A stretch of 16,476 nucleotides of DNA from Gemmatimonadota bacterium (GTDB lineage: Bacteria; Gemmatimonadota; Gemmatimonadetes; Gemmatimonadales; GWC2-71-9): positions 1-16,476 of the forward strand of contig QHTS01000186.1 of assembly GCA_003220905.1 (NCBI GenBank), given 5' to 3'. Of this stretch, positions 14,949 to 16,476 are shown piece after piece. Position 1 is the first letter of the stretch. Every line of letters starts with the position of its first letter. Under the pieces are notes generated by a model. That model saw nothing but the letters and a program-made list of their open reading frames with translations, did no database searches and was not told where the DNA came from. The translations under genes were made by a program, and so were the position numbers.

Positions 14949-15697
14949 TCGGCTGCAAGTGCGAGGCGGGAATCGAGCGGGAGCTCACGCCGGCGGAGAC
15001 GCCCGACGGACGCCCGGGGATCAGCGTGCTGTTTCTGACCATGGACAAGGAAAGCCTCCCCCAGCAGCTGATCGTGCGGCTCGGCCAGACGGTGCTCACC
15101 TGCCCCACCACTGCCTGTTTCGACGGCCTCCCCGATGCCCCCGATCGGCTCGCGGTCGGGAAGGCGCTGCGCGTGTTCGGTGACGGGTTTCAGGCGAGCA
15201 AGGTGATCGGAGGGAAACGCTACTGGCGCCTGCCGGTCATGGAAGGGGAGTTCCTCGTCGAGGAAACATTCGGGATGCTGAAGGGCGTGGGCGGCGGGAA
15301 TTTCCTGATTCTCGCCGACGATGCGGATGACGCGCTGGCCGCCGCAGAAGCCGCGGTGGACGCCATGACCAGCTTGTCGGGCGTGATCCTCCCGTTCCCG
15401 GGCGGCGTGGTGCGGAGCGGCAGCAAGGTGGGCTCGAAGCGCTACAAGAACATGGTGGCGACGACCAACGACCCATTCGACCCCACGCTCCGGGCGATCA
15501 CCCAGTCCCAACTCCCCGACGGCGTGAACAGCGTCCTCGAGATCGTGCTCGACGGGACGGATGCCCCGTCGATCGAGGCGGCGATGCGCGCCGGCATCCC
15601 GGCGGCGTGCCGACCGGGGGTGAACACGATCACGGCGGCGAACTTCGGCGGGAAGCTCGGGCCGCACCATTTCCACCTGCGAAAGATCCTCGGATGA
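14899..15697 (+). pseudogene. fhcD: 5'-truncated second copy of fhcD
   Basis: This copy lacks the first 30 codons of fhcD. From an in-frame GTG at 14945, overlapping the stop of the fhcC fragment as GTGA, a 250-aa product identical to residues 47-296 of intact FhcD could be made. No Shine-Dalgarno site is visible, so only coupled re-initiation would express it. Loss of the N-terminal segment, including the TFAEAF element, should disrupt the first lobe of the Ftr fold. I call it a pseudogene, though a truncated protein might still join Fhc or Ftr oligomers. Its end overlaps the ATG of intact fhcC. Confidence 0.85.
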
Positions 15698-15874
15698 GCG
15701 ACGCCGTCACGTTGTCGCTCGCCGCGCGGCCCGATCATGTGCTCCTCGCCGACTGCATCGCCGCCGACCGGTTCGCGGGGCTCGACGCGAAGGAGATCGC
15801 CGAGTTGCCGGTAATGCACGGGGGCCGGCCGGCGACGCTCGGGGAGTTTTTCACGATCCGGGGCGGACACTCGA
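14899..15874 (+). repeat. 976-bp tandem duplication, second unit
   Basis: Second copy of the 13923-14898 unit, offset exactly 976 bp. Identity continues to base 15875 and stops at 15876, where this copy reads on into fhcC (CGTCGTCCGG) while the first copy has TGGGCTC. It contains truncated fhcD and the 5' part of the intact fhcC. Confidence 0.95.
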
Positions 15875-16458
15875 GCGTCGTCCGGATCGAGGGCGACGTC
15901 CCGCAGATGGCAGCGATCGGCGCCGGGATGGCGGGAGGCGAGCTGACGATCGACGGCAGCGTGGGCCGCGACCTGGGGCTCGCGATGTCGGGGGGCCGGA
16001 TCGACGTGCGCGGCCCCGCGGGCGACAACGCGGGCGGCGCCCGGCCCGGCGCGGCGCGCGGAATGACGGGCGGCGAGATCATCGTGCGCGGGAACGTCGG
16101 TGACGAGGCGGGCGCGCGGATGCGCCGAGGCATCATCGCCGTGACGGGGGATGGGGGACGGGGGACGGGTATCGGCATGATCGCGGGAACGGTCGTGGTG
16201 TTCGGGAAGGCGGGACCGGGCGCCGGGCGCTTCCTGAAACGCGGCTCGATCGTCGCGCTCGGGCCGATCGATCGGCCGGGCACGTTCCGCTATGCGTGCA
16301 CCTACCGCCCGCCGCATGTCGGGCTGCTGCTCCGCTACCTGCGCGGCCGCGCGGGAGTGGAGGTCGCCGAGCGTTACGTCGCCGGCAGGTATGAGCGGTA
16401 TTCGGGTGATCTGGCCGAACTCGGCAAAGGGGAGATCCTGCGATGGGTGGGGGAGTAA
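15694..16458 (+). CDS. fhcC: Formyltransferase/hydrolase complex subunit C (FhcC), intact copy
   Basis: A 254-aa protein homologous to formylmethanofuran dehydrogenase subunit C, a structural subunit related to the glutamate-synthase GXGXG domain. After an N-terminal 60 residues, the middle shows the expected repeated Gly pattern: VRIEGDVPQMAAIGAGMAGG, GSVGRDLGLAMSGG, GPAGDNAGGARPGAARGMTGG, GNVGDEAGARMRRG, and GIGMIAGTVVVFG. This builds a right-handed beta-helix. A PG-linked C-terminal region (YACTYRPPHVGLLLRYLRG) completes it. The length is near the roughly 265 aa of other FhcC proteins. ATG at 15694 overlaps the stop of the second fhcD copy (ATGA). The stop is TAA at 16456-16458, and only 18 bp remain in the window, so continuation of the operon (for example mch) cannot be judged. 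Confidence 0.94.
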   Translation: MSDAVTLSLAARPDHVLLADCIAADRFAGLDAKEIAELPVMHGGRPATLGEFFTIRGGHSSVVRIEGDVPQMAAIGAGMAGGELTIDGSVGRDLGLAMSGGRIDVRGPAGDNAGGARPGAARGMTGGEIIVRGNVGDEAGARMRRGIIAVTGDGGRGTGIGMIAGTVVVFGKAGPGAGRFLKRGSIVALGPIDRPGTFRYACTYRPPHVGLLLRYLRGRAGVEVAERYVAGRYERYSGDLAELGKGEILRWVGE

Positions 16459-16476
16459 GCGGCCCGGGCGGGGGAC

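Noticed and set aside
14759..15676. Long minus-strand frames repeated in both duplication units (13810-14700 and 14759-15676)
   Set aside because: They are exact antisense shadows of fhcD, and their near identity only reflects the duplicated DNA.
13923..15875. Insertion sequence or integron-type mobile element behind the repeat
   Set aside because: There is no transposase or integrase frame, no terminal inverted repeats and no target duplication. The unit consists only of fhcD/fhcC sequence.
1..16476. CRISPR arrays, tRNA or rRNA genes
   Set aside because: No spaced short repeats, no cloverleaf-like sequences and no rRNA motifs were seen on either strand.

Overview
This is a high-GC (roughly 70% by eye) bacterial chromosomal window. 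Every supported gene lies on the + strand, packed with short gaps or 4-bp stop/start overlaps. The housekeeping half (mutS, a TonB-domain lipoprotein, a CBS-domain cystathionine beta-synthase, D-Ala-D-Ala ligase, a rhomboid with a cytoplasmic tail) combined with a bacterial H4MPT pathway suggests an uncultivated soil or sediment lineage. My best guess is Gemmatimonadota, with Rokubacteria-like groups as an alternative. This is inference from gene content and style; there is no rRNA or other definitive marker here.

Layout. 1-5720: a tight run of mutS (5' end missing), tonB-like, cbs, ddl and rhomboid genes. 5721-5845: a 125-bp gap with a strong GC hairpin. 5846-6987: an HExxH metalloprotease-like protein and a 66-aa protein of unknown function, overlapping by 4 bp. 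6988-7205: the largest gap, holding a candidate sigma70-type promoter and a hairpin-rich leader. 7206-16458: a one-carbon operon of fae, mtdB, a DUF1464-like ASKHA protein, an ATP-grasp protein, fhcB, fhcA, fhcD and fhcC.

The C1 genes encode most of the tetrahydromethanopterin (H4MPT)-linked formaldehyde oxidation route. Fae condenses formaldehyde with H4MPT. MtdB oxidises methylene-H4MPT to methenyl-H4MPT. A cyclohydrolase (Mch), which is not in this window, should make formyl-H4MPT. FhcD moves the formyl group to a methanofuran-type carrier, and FhcABC hydrolyses it to formate. The DUF1464-like and ATP-grasp genes, wedged between mtdB and fhcB with 4-bp spacing or overlaps, are candidate accessory or cofactor-biosynthesis functions.

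The most striking structure is a tandem duplication of 976 bp (13923-14898 repeated at 14899-15874) running from inside fhcD to inside fhcC. The order is intact fhcD, truncated fhcC', truncated 'fhcD, intact fhcC. I found one base difference between the copies, a synonymous T/C at 14729/15705. The outer genes stay whole, and the chain of overlapping stop/start codons is kept even across the new junction. It is either a young duplication or a metagenome assembly artefact, and read data would decide. Other points of note are a perfect 12-bp hairpin between fae and mtdB, an FhcB that keeps an N-terminal Cys cluster but appears to lack the redox-active Cys/Sec, and G7/G8 tracts in fhcA.
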